This document shows positions 24,011-36,465 of a stretch of 64,000 bases of DNA, piece by piece. Under the pieces are notes generated by a model, which was not told the origin of the DNA, did no database searches, and was given only the letters and a program-made list of their open reading frames with translations. Each line of letters begins with the position of its first letter. Within the stretch, counting starts at the first letter, position 1. Origin of the DNA: Rhynochetos jubatus (lineage: Eukaryota > Chordata > Aves > Eurypygiformes > Rhynochetidae); contig CM050653.1 in NCBI GenBank assembly GCA_027574665.1, positions 41,614,118 through 41,678,117 of the forward strand, in the 5' to 3' direction. The position numbers and the translations under genes are program-made.

Positions 24011-27000
24011 AGGCTGTTACTGGAAAACCAAAGCATGGCAGACTCGTGCGGCTTTGCCCAGGTAACTCAAGCTTTGCACTGTGGAGGATCTTGTCCTGCC
24101 CTCCCTGCCCGCCTCCACCAACCGCTCCCGCAGCACGTGCACCCACCCCCAGCCAGACATGCCTTTCAAAATGCTCAACAGGGCTGAGATTTTCGGTTTA
24201 GCCTTGGCTGTGAAGTGCATTATTTTACTTGATTTTTTTTAATCTGGAGTTAAAGTAGCTAATTACAAGCCTATTTTTATCTACATCACAAAATAAAGCT
24301 CTGAAATGACAGATACTTGTAACTGGTATTAAAGAAAGAAGTTAAACACAATCTGCTTTAAGAATACTATAAGACAAAAATAAGACTATCAAGCCAAAGT
24401 TAAGGGAGTTGATGCCAGAAGCCTAGTGAGTCTTTTCTAAACATGAGGAGCATTCAGTACACACACAGTCAGGTGGCAAAGAGTTAGCTAGCCTGGGAGG
24501 CAAAAAAACCAACAAAGCAGCCTGGCAAGACTCTGTCATTATTATGTCTTTCACAACAGAGAAACAGGGTTTGGAAAAGATGATCAGGCCAGGATCCCCT
24601 GCTCCCAAAACCTTACCCACATCTGAACAACCACAAACCACACACAACAACTGAGAAGTATCACTTCAGAAGGGAGGCATTCTCTCAGGGAAAACAGCAC
24701 TCTCCCCAAACTCTCTGGCAAATGTATCCTATGAAAGACAACACACACACGCTATAAAAATTACTTAAGCACCTCCAATCTGGGGCAACAACAGGGAATT
24801 TAAGCTGCTGCAATCACCCCTGGTTCTCTGACCATCAGCATATTCACTTGCAGCACAGAGTGCATGTCAGGAGAACGGAGGACTGGGTTGGAAGGAGGCG
24901 CGGCCATGTCCTCTCACCGCTGTGGCACGTGCGGAAAAGCCAAGATCTAGGAAAGAAGTTGGAGGACCTGGGGGATGCTGTGAGCCGAGGCTCCAGCTGG
25001 GTAGTCGGGGAACTGGAGTCACAGCTCCAGGAACATAACTACCTGCTGAGACGGGGAAATCCCATTTCCATAAGCTGATCAACTTCTTCTGCTAGCAACA
25101 TGCGTGGTTACAACAGCAGGTAAACGTTAGGCTGCTGTTAAGTTAACCACGATGTGCTAATGGATTAATAAAAGCAAAACATATGCTATTTTCATTATAG
25201 CAGCAATGACACTTTAGTGACTTCTAGTATGCTCGTTCTGTATTTAGGCCTTGAACAGAGGAAATATTTAAGACTGAGTAATTCTGATCACGCTCATCAA
25301 CTGCCCCTTTCATTTCAGTGGCCCTACTTTACTGCTTATAATTATGTACACACCAAATCAGAGCCTCAGTAGATGCAGATTTTTAAATTAGTAGCTTAAA
25401 ACTCTTTCAAACAAGTCCCTTTTCTTAGAAGAATCAAAAAAATGTGGATGAAATAAGGGGAGCATCAGTCATAGGTGAAGCTCAGAGGCTTTGATGAAAT
25501 ACATAAAGCACCACACTTCCAGAGATGCCTTTCCTCCTGCCTCCTCCTTCCTTCTTCCCAGTTTCTCCCATTTACGCAGGAGAGTACACCATCACGTGTT
25601 TGGACATCACAATTCCTCTGCAACCTAGCCTGGCTGTAATGTGACTCAAGCAGGACCCATTAAAAGGAAAAATCAGTTGAATAGACAGTGCAATCGCTAC
25701 GCTAGCAAGTAATGACATTCACTCTCATCTACAGTACAAGAGAAAGGGCAATGAGCTTCCTTCCCCGAGCGTCCGCGTAGCTACTTTTGCTGACGATCAA
25801 AAGCACTTAATGCACCCGGATCAGATTTCTCTGCACACACGTTTTATCACTGGGTAATCCCCACCCATCCAAGCTCCGGCACCATTCCCAGCAACAGAGA
25901 GCTGAAGCAGCAGCCCCGAGTACCAGCACGGGGAACCGCCTTGGCTGAGCCCCAGTGCCGTGGGCACATCCTGGAAATCAGGTCCACGGCACAGCCGGGT
26001 AAAACTGCAGGCAACGGCAACGTATCCAACAAGTACATACACACCTGCATCTTAACACAGCCTGGCCAAAAGCATTTCTGTCTCTGGGCACTCCAGGGCC
26101 ACAGCAGAGGTAGATGTGGCTGACTGTGGCTTTACTATACTAACAGCTGGGGAAATAATCCTGTAGTAATCTTGCATGTTTGGAGCATTGCTAAGTTAAA
26201 TACATAAATAAATAAAGGTCAGGGTAACAGTCTTACTGCTTTACCCCACACCTCCAGGTTTACCGTACCCTGAATGCAGGCAAATGAAGCAAGGACAGAA
26301 TTTTCTGTAAGCCACTAAAGTGCTACATACTTTAATTATTAATTGTTATTATTATATATGTCTTAGCAGGGGATAATGAGTAAATGGCCTATTCTCACAC
26401 CAACCTAATAAGCTGGGAAAAAAACCCAAGTGGAAATATAACTTTGAAATACAAAGAGCAATTTTCATTCTATTATAAGATCTTTTTCCTCACACAGAGG
26501 AAAGCACTGAGGGCCTAATTCTAATTTAAGCTTAAGACATTTTATCCCTCTCGGCCAGCTGAAAAGGGACCTAGAAGTGAACATGAATTGCAGTTACACT
26601 GATTTTAAGGCCACAGCTATAAAAAAAGGTAGTCCTTGGTATACCCAGAGAATTAGGCCGTGGAATAGATGGTCTCTCAAGCAGAAGCTGCTCAGATAAC
26701 AGGCACACACAGTTGTTCAGGTTCACAGCAGCATTCACAGAGATGCTTTAATGGTGGACAGAGAGGCAGTCGCACTCCACTTTGAAGGATGCTGATCTTC
26801 TCAGACCAACAAGCACTGCTATACTCCCAACCCTCTTCGCTAATAAATCTCCGCCACTGCAGCCCACAGTCATTTCCATGCATATCCAATACCCCAGAAC
26901 ACGGTCCGCAGAAAGACTGCAAAATGGCCTGAACCAGGGCTGATGACATCTTCTGGCCAGCTGCCAGAATAAAAGCTTCAGGTCAGAAGAAAGCTTTGAA

Positions 27001-29949
27001 TTCTTGTTTCCTGAGCTGTGAGTGTATGACTGATGGCAGAAGTATGCGCTTTGCCTCCAAACGAGCAAAAGGTCTGGTTCGTTAATCTCCACGTAATAAC
27101 TGGAGTGAAAGAAATGAACGTCAGTCTGATGGTGATCCCAGATATGGACAACTTGCTACAGGATCCCCGGACGGCACTGCCTGAGGAGACACAGGTACAC
27201 CCAACGGCAGGAAATTTGGGCCTTGTTCTGACATTGGCCCCCTTCGTGCCTGGGGGCAAAGCACTTAACTTCTCTGCCATGAGAGCCACAAGTATCACCG
27301 CTTTCCAGACTGGCTAAAAACACCCTGACACCAGCTGTAGAAATCTGGGAAAGATATTTTGGCAACACAGCCAAGTACAGGACCTGCAGCGCTAGAAAAA
27401 AAAAAATATATTAAGCAAAAATCTACATATTTTACTTCAAAAGGGACCTGGAATTCAGAGCTGGCTTTGCCGTTAATTTTTCAAATAACCAATGCAACCA
27501 ACTCATTTTTCAATTCTCATGCTTCATTATTCAATGGGGAGTGTGGGGGGAATGAACTGGTTTGTAGATCATTCCAAGCAGCTTATTAATTTAGCATGCC
27601 TGGCTAATAGGATTTGTTTTCATCTTTGAAAAATGAATGAAATTTCTCCTTTTTCATTATTTAAAAGTACAAAATTAATGTGCTTAATTCTTATCCAGTC
27701 TCAGGAACGCACCCTTGCGCTTAAACACCACCGTTGAGCTCTGAAACAGTGTTCTGTGCAAGTGCGCACAGCTAAGCATGAATAATGATGCACCTTGGTC
27801 TTTCTTACTCAATAACCCAGAAATGCTGAACCAGAAGCCTCTTGGTTGCTAAATGAACAACACTCCTCCTTCCAACATCCAACATCCTTATGCAAGAATG
27901 GCATTTATCTTCCCAATGGCAACCACAGTACTCTTATGTAGTTTTTCACTTGTTGCAAGTTTAGTCTAAAGCATTTTTCTTCTCAAGCAAAACACTATTT
28001 GAAAAGACAAATTTCAAATATTTTTTCACATAAAATTCCTTTTGGATGGGAATCACAGGCCCCAGATGCCAAGTTGTAGAGTCTGCTTTATTAGCAGCAG
28101 CTGGCTCCTTGGCAGGCTTCTGAGGCAGTTGGGCTTGTGGTTTTGGAGTGGCCTCAGAGCCTAGGATACAGCTGGACAGCTATACTAATGGACTAGCCAA
28201 TTTGTTTGCGTTCACCTTTGGCTATCCCAAATTTGTATTCTTTTATCCACCTGAAAGTAATGTCTTGGAAAAAATCACCATTAACACTGATAGGTTGACT
28301 TTTCCTATCACAGTACATATTTTATACTAAAAAGATGAGCATGACACAGAGTTCTGCATTAAAACATGCGTTATTTAAGCAATTGTGAACATACACTATC
28401 CATTTTGCTCTGAACGCAGTGTTTTCCAGCTGCTAGATTCATCTCACTTTAGAGCTCAATTGCTACACAATTCCCTCAGCTCCTGATTGAGAGGATAAAA
28501 TAAGGTGAAGTAAATACAAATAAATTGTGCAAATATCAGTTTACAGCTCACACTAGCAAAACACTGTTCTCTTTACACTCTACTATACAATGGAGTAATT
28601 TCTGAGAGCTGGAGGGTTCTTACTGGCCAATTATAGTAGTGATGAGGGGATGCCACCAACTTACCAGCCCGTTTATGGGATTTTGAAGCTGATGGAACAG
28701 CAAATCTCATATTAAGTGAAAGGCAGTCATCACAGTTGCAGAGAAAACAGAGAGATAGGGCAAATAAAATAAAAATAATTAGATAAAAGGCACAGCAACT
28801 CTTCTGCCTTCAGTTGGCTCCCTCGGTGAGGAGCATCACCAGAAGGCAAACTATGTCTCATTCATAGCCAGGTGGAACAGAAAAGGGAATAAAAGACGAA
28901 CATGGAACTGGCAACACAGAAGCCTTGTGTATTTTAGAAGGGCTGAAGTTAGGGGAGCTTGTCACAATTTCCTTCAAGTTTACAGGGCATTCACTGGTCT
29001 TGCAGAATCCAGCCATGACTATTGCGTCTACCTCCCATCTGGCCAACAAAGCCCTAGAAGACAGAGCTCCTCTTCAACACTTCCCTACACAGGCAGATCT
29101 TTCCCTAGACATCTAACAAAAAACAAACAGATGTAATAATAGTGCCTATATTTTCTAACCTCTCTGTACAGTGACAAAGCTTCCCTGACCGCTTCTGTAG
29201 AAGCAACAGCCCACCACTTGGCAACATATTCCATTTGGAAAGGAATGACATGTGAAAATGTAAGCAAACTCAAAAGATGAAGACAGACAGATTTGAAGTC
29301 TGCTCCGCCACAGTCCTTTCAATCAGGAAAACCAGAACACACCTCAGGAGATTTTTGATTCCCTTCCAAGGCCTTTAAAAGTGATTTGCTGGATACAAGA
29401 TGACCAGTGAGTCAGAGCTGCTGGGTTACGCTCTCTGTACTGCCGCTGTATGACTGTGCTACCCCAAGCAAGTCATTTAGATTCCTTATGTCTCAGTTTA
29501 CCAACCTGTAATGATTCTTCCTTAACTTTTCAAGGCTTATATGATGCTCTGTGATTACTGGATGAAAGACACTATTGAGGACTGAGATATTTCTTAAAGT
29601 TGAGGAAAATACTATTAAAAATTAACAACTAAAGCTATCCCTCTTTCTTTTGCAGATAAATATGACTTCTGCATACAGTGATTTTGCTACCATGTATCTA
29701 AACTGAGTAATTTTAAATCTTAAAATGTCAACCCAATTCGCTTTCTCATTAAAAATAATTATTTTTATTTTATTTAAAAACAAACTTTGAATTATTCATT
29801 CACAGTGCTGTCTTGCTCATGCTTCTTGTATACATGGAACTTTCTTCTGCAAACAGTATCTTCAGTCCATAGGACAAAGGTGACATTGTGTTTTGCTTAT
29901 CCTTTCTTTCCACACAGCAAAATTTCTCTTGTGAAAAATTACTATTATT

Positions 29950-30058
29950 AAAAAAACAAAACAAACAAAACAAAACAAAAAAACCCCAAAAAACCAAAAA
30001 CACCAAAAAAACCCAAAAAAACCAAACAAACAAACAAAAAAAAACCAACAACAAAACA
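29950..30058 (+). repeat. A-rich low-complexity tract with CC interruptions
   Basis: About 110 bp consist almost entirely of A and C, in patterns such as AAAAC, AAACAAAC and AAAACCCC. It may be the degenerate tail of an old retroposon or a slippage-grown tract; no body of an element is recognisable next to it. The minus-strand open frame over it is an artefact of the composition (Phe/Trp/Leu-rich). Confidence 0.85.
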
Positions 30059-32238
30059 CACCCTAGTCCTTCAGTAGACCAAGTAGTCATTCAACAATCA
30101 GATGAAAATTTGGGATTTGATGGGTCTGTAAGCTACACTGTTGAAATTAGTAGGCTAAATATTCCTGGGGCTTACAAATGGCCTTGAAGCCAGCACAAAG
30201 CACTAGAGCTCCATAAAGCATAAGCTCAGGTACAATCTTGTTCAATTTTCTCTGGTCTCAAATACTTCTCTTCCAAATCATGACCGCCTAGCTTTTCGCA
30301 TTTTGTAAGTATCCACAGGTGGACAATGCATGGGAAGCAAGGCATCCATGGGAAGAGGAGGAGGTCCTTTATTGGGCCATACCTACAAAGTAGATCTTAT
30401 TTTCTGCATGTTTCTGCATTAAAACCAATCCATCAAAGAAGAACAGCAATTTACTCTTCTTGGCTATCTTTAGGAGCACTGGGAATTTAGCAACCATTAG
30501 CCAGGGTGACATACACCATATCATTTTCTCACTGATCACAATATCTTCTGCTTCCACTAAGAGAGACTGAAATACGTCAATCCATACATCACTCCATTTC
30601 CCACCATTACCAATGGGAAACTCCAAAAGCATATTGATCTGACAGGAAGCAGCTCTTTTTGCATTATGATGAAGTTTAAATAATAAAGAAGATGAGAGCA
30701 TATATCATTAAGAGAGATTGATGGTCATCTCGCCTGAGGATGAACTGGCCCCAGCAAAAACCAGTCCAAGAAAAGGGAACGGCGAGACACAGAGCATCAT
30801 TTGCAGACTGAGAGTGCCCTGCCCATCACTGCCCCCTGGGTTCTGGTCACTAAATAGATGTAAGCTGTCAAGCCGCCCCCTTCAGCCCTTGCCCTCTCCT
30901 CCCTACACAAAGCTATACCAAAGATAAAACTACTCATCTCTCTGAAGTGATTTTATGTTTATCACTCGACTGCCTCTTGCTCTGGACTAAACTATGGTAG
31001 CTTCCCTGAATTTAGGGCTTCTTGCCTCCAACCAGGAGGGTGCAATTTAGTCCTTAACACTAACAAGTCAAAGACTAGGAATAAGAGCTGTGTCACCAAC
31101 TAAATATTTTCCAGAGCGGAAAATAACCTTCACAGCCTTGTCTCCTCCCATTTATTTCATGGCAGGAGGCTCCCGTGACAGACATTCCTGTGGCATTATT
31201 TATTTCTCAGCAAGGGAGAAGAAGAATTCTTTCTATAGATAAAGAATTTTGGCATTTTGGTAAACTCGTAAACAATAACCTATGTTCTTTGACATAAATT
31301 AGTGTTATTGCTTCATTATCCAATCCATTCATATTTTATTGATGTACTGAGACTAAATGTGAACAGAATCTAGATCTTAGAAGTACTAAATCCAGGCAAT
31401 ATGGACAATAAAACATTGCAATTCCCCTAATAAGAATATTTTAAAGCACAGATCAAAAAGTGACAGCAATTACTGCCTATGATAACAACAACTGTGTGGT
31501 GAAAAATAGGGGGGAAAATAACAAATTATTACTTGTGTTTATGTTTCCACATAGCCAATTTTTGGGCTACAATGATGAGTTGTCAGTCCGCTTGAATGTT
31601 AAGAAAAATGCAGATTGAAAGTCTGATACTTAAACTTTACAAATGTCTGCAAAAATAAACACGTTTTTTGGCTCTGAGAAACTAAATTTACTATCTGGGT
31701 ATTTGTTTACATGTGGCAGACTAAAAGCATCTTGGAAATGAGATGTAGGAGGCACGTGCTTCATCGCACTGCTTTTCTGCACACAGTCCACACGTGCCAC
31801 AGCATCAACGCCGGTGCGAGAGCCTGAGTATAATAAAAGCCCATCACATAAAACTGAACTTAAAGACAGAACGGAACCAAAACATTGATATCATCTCTTT
31901 CCTCTCCACTTGAGAATTTGGTGAGCGGGGATCAGAAGCAGATGTGTTTTCATTCTGCACAATGAAAGCACAAAACGTTTCTTTTTTTGTTTTATTTGTT
32001 TGGGGGTTTTTGGTTGTTTTTTGGTATGGGGTGGTTTTTTTCCAAAATCCAACAGAAGTTCTTCAGTTTGTCTTTTTTTATGGAAGTGGGAAATCTGCCA
32101 CTATTGACATGAACACTGGTGGGATGGAGAAACCAGGGGTGGCAGAGCTGCCCAGGAATGCTCCCCATCATCTCCCCATGTTACCACAACAATGTTCTGT
32201 AGATGTGTATGGGGAACCTCCACCCTCTCCACCCAGTG

Positions 32239-32248
32239 CTATATAAAG
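32239..32248 (+). promoter_or_regulatory. TATA-like sequence CTATATAAAG
   Basis: CTATATAAAG is a strong match to a core TATA box on the plus strand, followed about 30 bp later by a C/T-rich stretch. No gene, LTR edge or open frame downstream supports a real promoter, so this is a motif call only. Confidence 0.2.
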
Positions 32249-34308
32249 ACGAGCTGTGTCTCCCCTCCTGCGGCTAAAGGAGCACGCAGAAAACACAGTT
32301 TGGGAAAGGTTTGTCCCAAGGATAACAGCATGACTCCAGCAGGACAGAATCTGGGGCATTCCACAATAGCCCAAGTTCATGGTTTTCTTCAGGGCCCCTT
32401 GGGCTACAGCAACACACTGTTTCCAGGCTGGGGGCCAGAGGACGCCCACAGAAGATAAGAGCCACCACAAGCCTCACCACATTTTTGCTTCCAGTGCAAA
32501 CTCCTCCAACAAGTTGATGATAGCAAATAGCTTTTTAAAAAATTGCCCGTACAAGTCATTGCAGCTGATATCCGACTCCTCGGCTAGGAAGGAACCAATC
32601 TCACAGGACTGGTATCTGTAATGTCATTTAAAGGACAGCTAGCAAGCCCTCTGACAGTAAGCTGATACAGCTGAGGCAAGGAGCTGACAGCAGCCGTTAG
32701 GATTTAGGTGTCAGCCTACGGGGGTAGTTGGCCAAGGCAGTGCTGGGCACCTTCCCGCTTGTGACAGCCCTGGACCCTGCACCACCAAGGCTGAGGGAGG
32801 CACGGCAGCTGAGGTGGCCCTGCGTGGGGCTCAGCACGGGCAGCATGCTGCAGGAGGCAGCTAGGCCTGAAACCCCTGATTAGGAACCCCTCGGTCCCAT
32901 GCTAGGTGTTTCTGTGCATCCTTAAAATGAGTTGTCTGGGTGAAAGTGAGTTTTATAATGAAGGCAGCATTACACAGGAGCTAGGAGACTGCTTGGGTGC
33001 GCATAAAGACTGAAGTGAGGGAATGGGTTTGCAAGCCTTACAAGGAACATGGTAATGAGTTGCAGACCTTCCTTAGGACAAAGGCAGCTTTCAGTATCAC
33101 ACTACCAACATCCCAGGAGCACCAAAACATTACGTACCTGGGAAGGTGAGCAAGATTTACCATGAAACACTTCAGGATTTAAGGACTTTCAATTTCAGCT
33201 AATGTCAGTAAGTGCTTAAACTCATATGCTAAGGAAGCTGAATACGGATAAACACTCTCCACTTTGTTACTGTAGAATCTGGTGGATAACAAAACCTGCA
33301 TTTTCTCTACATTTCATGTATCAGACATGAGAGTTAGTGTGGGAAATTCTATTTAATTTTCCTTAAAAAGCATCCATTATAATTTAGGTTTATATTATCT
33401 TCCAGACATCAATCAAATTCACTTTATGCAAAATTTACTAAATAAAGTAAATAATTAATGCAAAAATTAAGAACTTCCTTATTCTATTTTTGGAATTTTC
33501 AGAACTCTATCCAATTTATTTACAGTCATTTCTACCTTTTTCCTTAAAATTCATCTTTTTACAAGTGATAGGGGTTTTGAGGATGAATTTATTCAAGCTT
33601 GCTATGAATGTGTAGAAAAGCCCAACACTGCTGTCTTTTTAAATATACGGAATAAAATATTTCTATGTTTTTGTTTCCATTCATACTTTTATTAGGGAAT
33701 CATACACACCTTAGGCTGAATGGAAGCCTGAGCACTAAACCCTCAGGATACATCCCACATTCACACCAAGTGCAGAGAGGCGCAAAAGGTCCAAGCTGAT
33801 CAGCCCACTCTCAGGTAATATTTGACCACACATGTAACTAGACGACACAGCAGTTATTGCCCACCATGCACTTCATTGTCACGACTGGAGGGACATTGCC
33901 AAGGGAATTCCCTTGACAGTCCTGGGAAAGTCCAGAAAGGACTACTGCACGATGAAAGTCTCCTTGTATATTTTCTAATAATTAAAGTCACAGAAATATG
34001 AGAATTCTTAGAAACTATTGAGACTGACATCTGGTTTTGCTAGAATGTAAATAAAATCATGAACTTCTTCAAAAAGTAATAGAAAACCAAAAAAACACCT
34101 TCAGAAAGTCCACTTTGCTTCAAAATCAGGGAATCTGAATATGCATAACCCTGTCCTGCTGGTTACATATTCATATATACAAAAGACCCATCATTTCTTA
34201 CATTCTTACAGTGTAATCCAGTATTATTCAGGAAGTCCTTTCCCTTCTAATTCCTACTTCTTTCTTCAATGTTTCCACCATCTCTGGGTTTTAGCACTTC
34301 TCAAAGGC

Positions 34309-34342
34309 GGGGGGGGGGGTGGGGGGGGGGGTGGGGGGGGGG
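34309..34342 (+). repeat. Triple poly-G block, strong G-quadruplex candidate
   Basis: Three guanine runs of 11, 11 and 10 are separated by single T bases on the plus strand. This far exceeds the G3 four-run quadruplex rule with one-base loops. The gene is transcribed from the other strand, so the G-rich strand is the template. Homopolymer length here is also prone to sequencing error. Confidence 0.9.
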
Positions 34343-35554
34343 TAGGTGGAAGAAAAAGGTCTAAATTTCCTATGGTATAAATTCTTAGTCTCTTCCCATT
34401 TAATCAACAACAGATTGTGCATCTGTGCCTGTCCGAAGTTGCAAATGTCATTTGACTCATATGCTCAGAAATGTTGACTCAATTAAAATATCCACACAAA
34501 ACTAAATTGCAGTTTGGTAAAAGTAACCTACCCTTCTTTTTTTCTGATATGCTTCAAATGGTTTATAACCAGTGCAGAAATTTAAGTTCATCATGATGAG
34601 TTTCTCAGTTCCCACGAATCATCATTTTTTTCTGCTAAATGTTGTGGGATGATGAGCCAAGTATCTCGCTAAAATACACAGATTCAGCTGAAGATGTTTC
34701 ACCCAAATCATTTTGGGCTTTGAGCCACGCACTTTATTCATACTGTGCATAACAGTACAAAGAACCTGAGCCTGTGTGCACAGAGCAGAGAGGTGAAGAG
34801 CCTTGCAATGTGGGGACTTAGCTGCTTCCTTATGCATCTGTGTAAAATCCAAGGGAACACTAATTGGGATAATGAGGTACTCCTCTTGTAAGCAATAGGA
34901 ATTCAGAGTAACAGGATACATATGTTAAAATTCCTTAAACAAACCAGAAAGTTTTTTTAAAAAAAGAGATTCTAACACATTCATCCATATTTACTACATT
35001 TTTCAACCAAATTATATATTCCTTGATAAAGAAGAGCTTAAATTTCCTTCTGCACTGCAGCATTGCCTACATTCTCTTCTGTTAGCTCTCTGGCTTTTTG
35101 ACCTTTTAATATTCTTCATTCATGCATGGTTTATTTTTTAAGTCCGCATTTTTTTCTCTGGAAAGAATATGTATTTGAAGTAATTTCAAATGTTGAAACA
35201 GGATAAGGAAAATAAGAAAGAAAGTCTCCTTAATACATTTCCTTAATAAATGTTGTACCAAGGTTCAGCACAGAAGCTTGAAGCATGTTAGCATGTAACA
35301 ATAAGGTTTATATTTCAAATCAGATACATATAAAGATCCTGAAAGTCTTAATTCCACTTAATACTGCTGTCTCAGAGTCATGTGCACAAAACGCTGAGGA
35401 ATTCAAATAAAAAACGAAAAATACTTTGCATCATAAACCAGAAGAGTGACAACTGCAACCGCTTCTAACAAAACCATAATCAGTTTGTAACAGTAACATG
35501 TTTTGTTACTGGCTGGAGCAGAAATTAGTTAGGAATACCAGGCAAGGTCTATGG

Positions 35555-36465
35555 ACACAGGTAGCGAAATCAAGACTAAGGAGAACACTTCTCCACTGCT
35601 GAATAAGGCAAGGGACTAGCAACAAAGGACATGGAACAGAGAGGGGCACTTTGTGCTTTCTTTGCCTCAGTCTCCATGGGCAAGGTCTGCTGCCAGGCCT
35701 CTTGGGGCTCTCTGCCTAGTAGTAGGGCCTGGGATGGGAGATGCTGACCTAGAAGAGGAGCAGAGAGTTAGAAACTACTCCAGGAAGCCATTTATAGGTT
35801 ACTGAACAACGACCGCAGGGGAGCGGGCCGATGTCACTGTGAGTCTGCTCTTTCTCATCCGTTGCAACAGCCTTTCAAAGGAGGCATCAGGATGTTCCTG
35901 ACTGGAAAAAAGGCAAAAGTTACACTTGTCTTCAAAAGATGGGACATCTGGAGAACTGCAGGATGGCCACAGCATGGCAAAGCTGAAGAGCACAGCCTCC
36001 AGGGAGTTGCATCTAAGCACGAGAGACAGAGTGGCAGGGCTGCCAGCAGGGATGGGCAAGGGCAAACACCACTTGCCCAACTTGCTTGACTATGTGGTGA
36101 GATGACTGGCTCCACAGATCGTGGGAGAGGAGCGGATGTTGTTTACCTTGTCTTTAGCAAGGCTTGCAACGTGGTCCTCCAGAGCATCCTTGCAGTCAAA
36201 CTGAGGAAGGCATGAGCTGGAGTGATGACAAGAAGGATAGAAGGCTGTCTGGAACGTCAGGCTCGAAGGGGAGCTGCCAGTGGTTCAAAGCCTAACAGGC
36301 AGCCAGGCACAGCCAAAAAGAATACTGCGGCCGGCCACGTGGTAGGTACCATCACCAAGAGGCTGGCTGGTGGGAGGAAGTGCACCCTCACTGAATCTGT
36401 AGGTAACACCAAGCTGGGGGGAGTGGCTGACTGTCCAGAGAAAAGGGCTGTCTCCAAATATTAGT
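35555..36465 (+). mobile_element. CR1 LINE fragment, inactive reverse transcriptase region
   Basis: This is a plus-strand, heavily mutated CR1 ORF2 fragment. In order I see, across frameshifts: KENTSPLLNKARD (about 35573), FFASVS (about 35660), KKAKVTLVFK (about 35907), RGADVVYLVFSKA (about 36126), and CTLTES then NTKLGGVAD (about 36382-36432). These follow the order of the CR1 linker and RT domain. Motif A, usually with Asp in DFSKAFD, reads VFSKACN; motif C, usually FADD, reads SVGN. Both catalytic Asp sites are lost. The stretch between motifs A and C looks about 50 bp short. The 5' end, the 3' RT end and the 3' UTR with its terminal octamer repeats are absent. It is antisense to RBMS3. 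Confidence 0.87.

Larger units (their letters stand above)
23989..35554. other. Intron sequence upstream of the RBMS3 exon
   Basis: This is upstream intron in gene orientation. The first 200 bp next to the exon are GC-richer. I looked for the RBMS3 start exon on the minus strand and did not find it. Elements seen are an A-rich low-complexity tract (29950-30058), T/G-rich low complexity near 31978-32042, a TATA-like sequence at 32239, a GC-rich unexplained stretch at about 32640-32910, and a triple poly-G block at 34309-34342. Open frames up to 115 codons have no family signature. Confidence 0.5.

Noticed and set aside
23989..24036. Open-frame extension upstream of the RBMS3 exon with an ATG at 24036
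   Set aside because: The 3' splice site at 23989-23990 ends the intron; the extra residues do not match the RBMS family and the segment is the pyrimidine tract.
23859..24065. Plus-strand frame rich in Cys opposite the RBMS3 exon
   Set aside because: It is the antisense reading of the Ser/Asn repeat.
27980..28185. Minus-strand open stretch with a Pro/Lys/Ala-rich segment preceded by an AG
   Set aside because: It looked briefly like an exon or processed pseudogene, but the rest of the frame is AT-rich, no family matches, and no clear donor follows.
29800..30090. Minus-strand hydrophobic frame resembling a membrane protein
   Set aside because: The Phe/Trp/Leu run is the complement of an A/C low-complexity tract.
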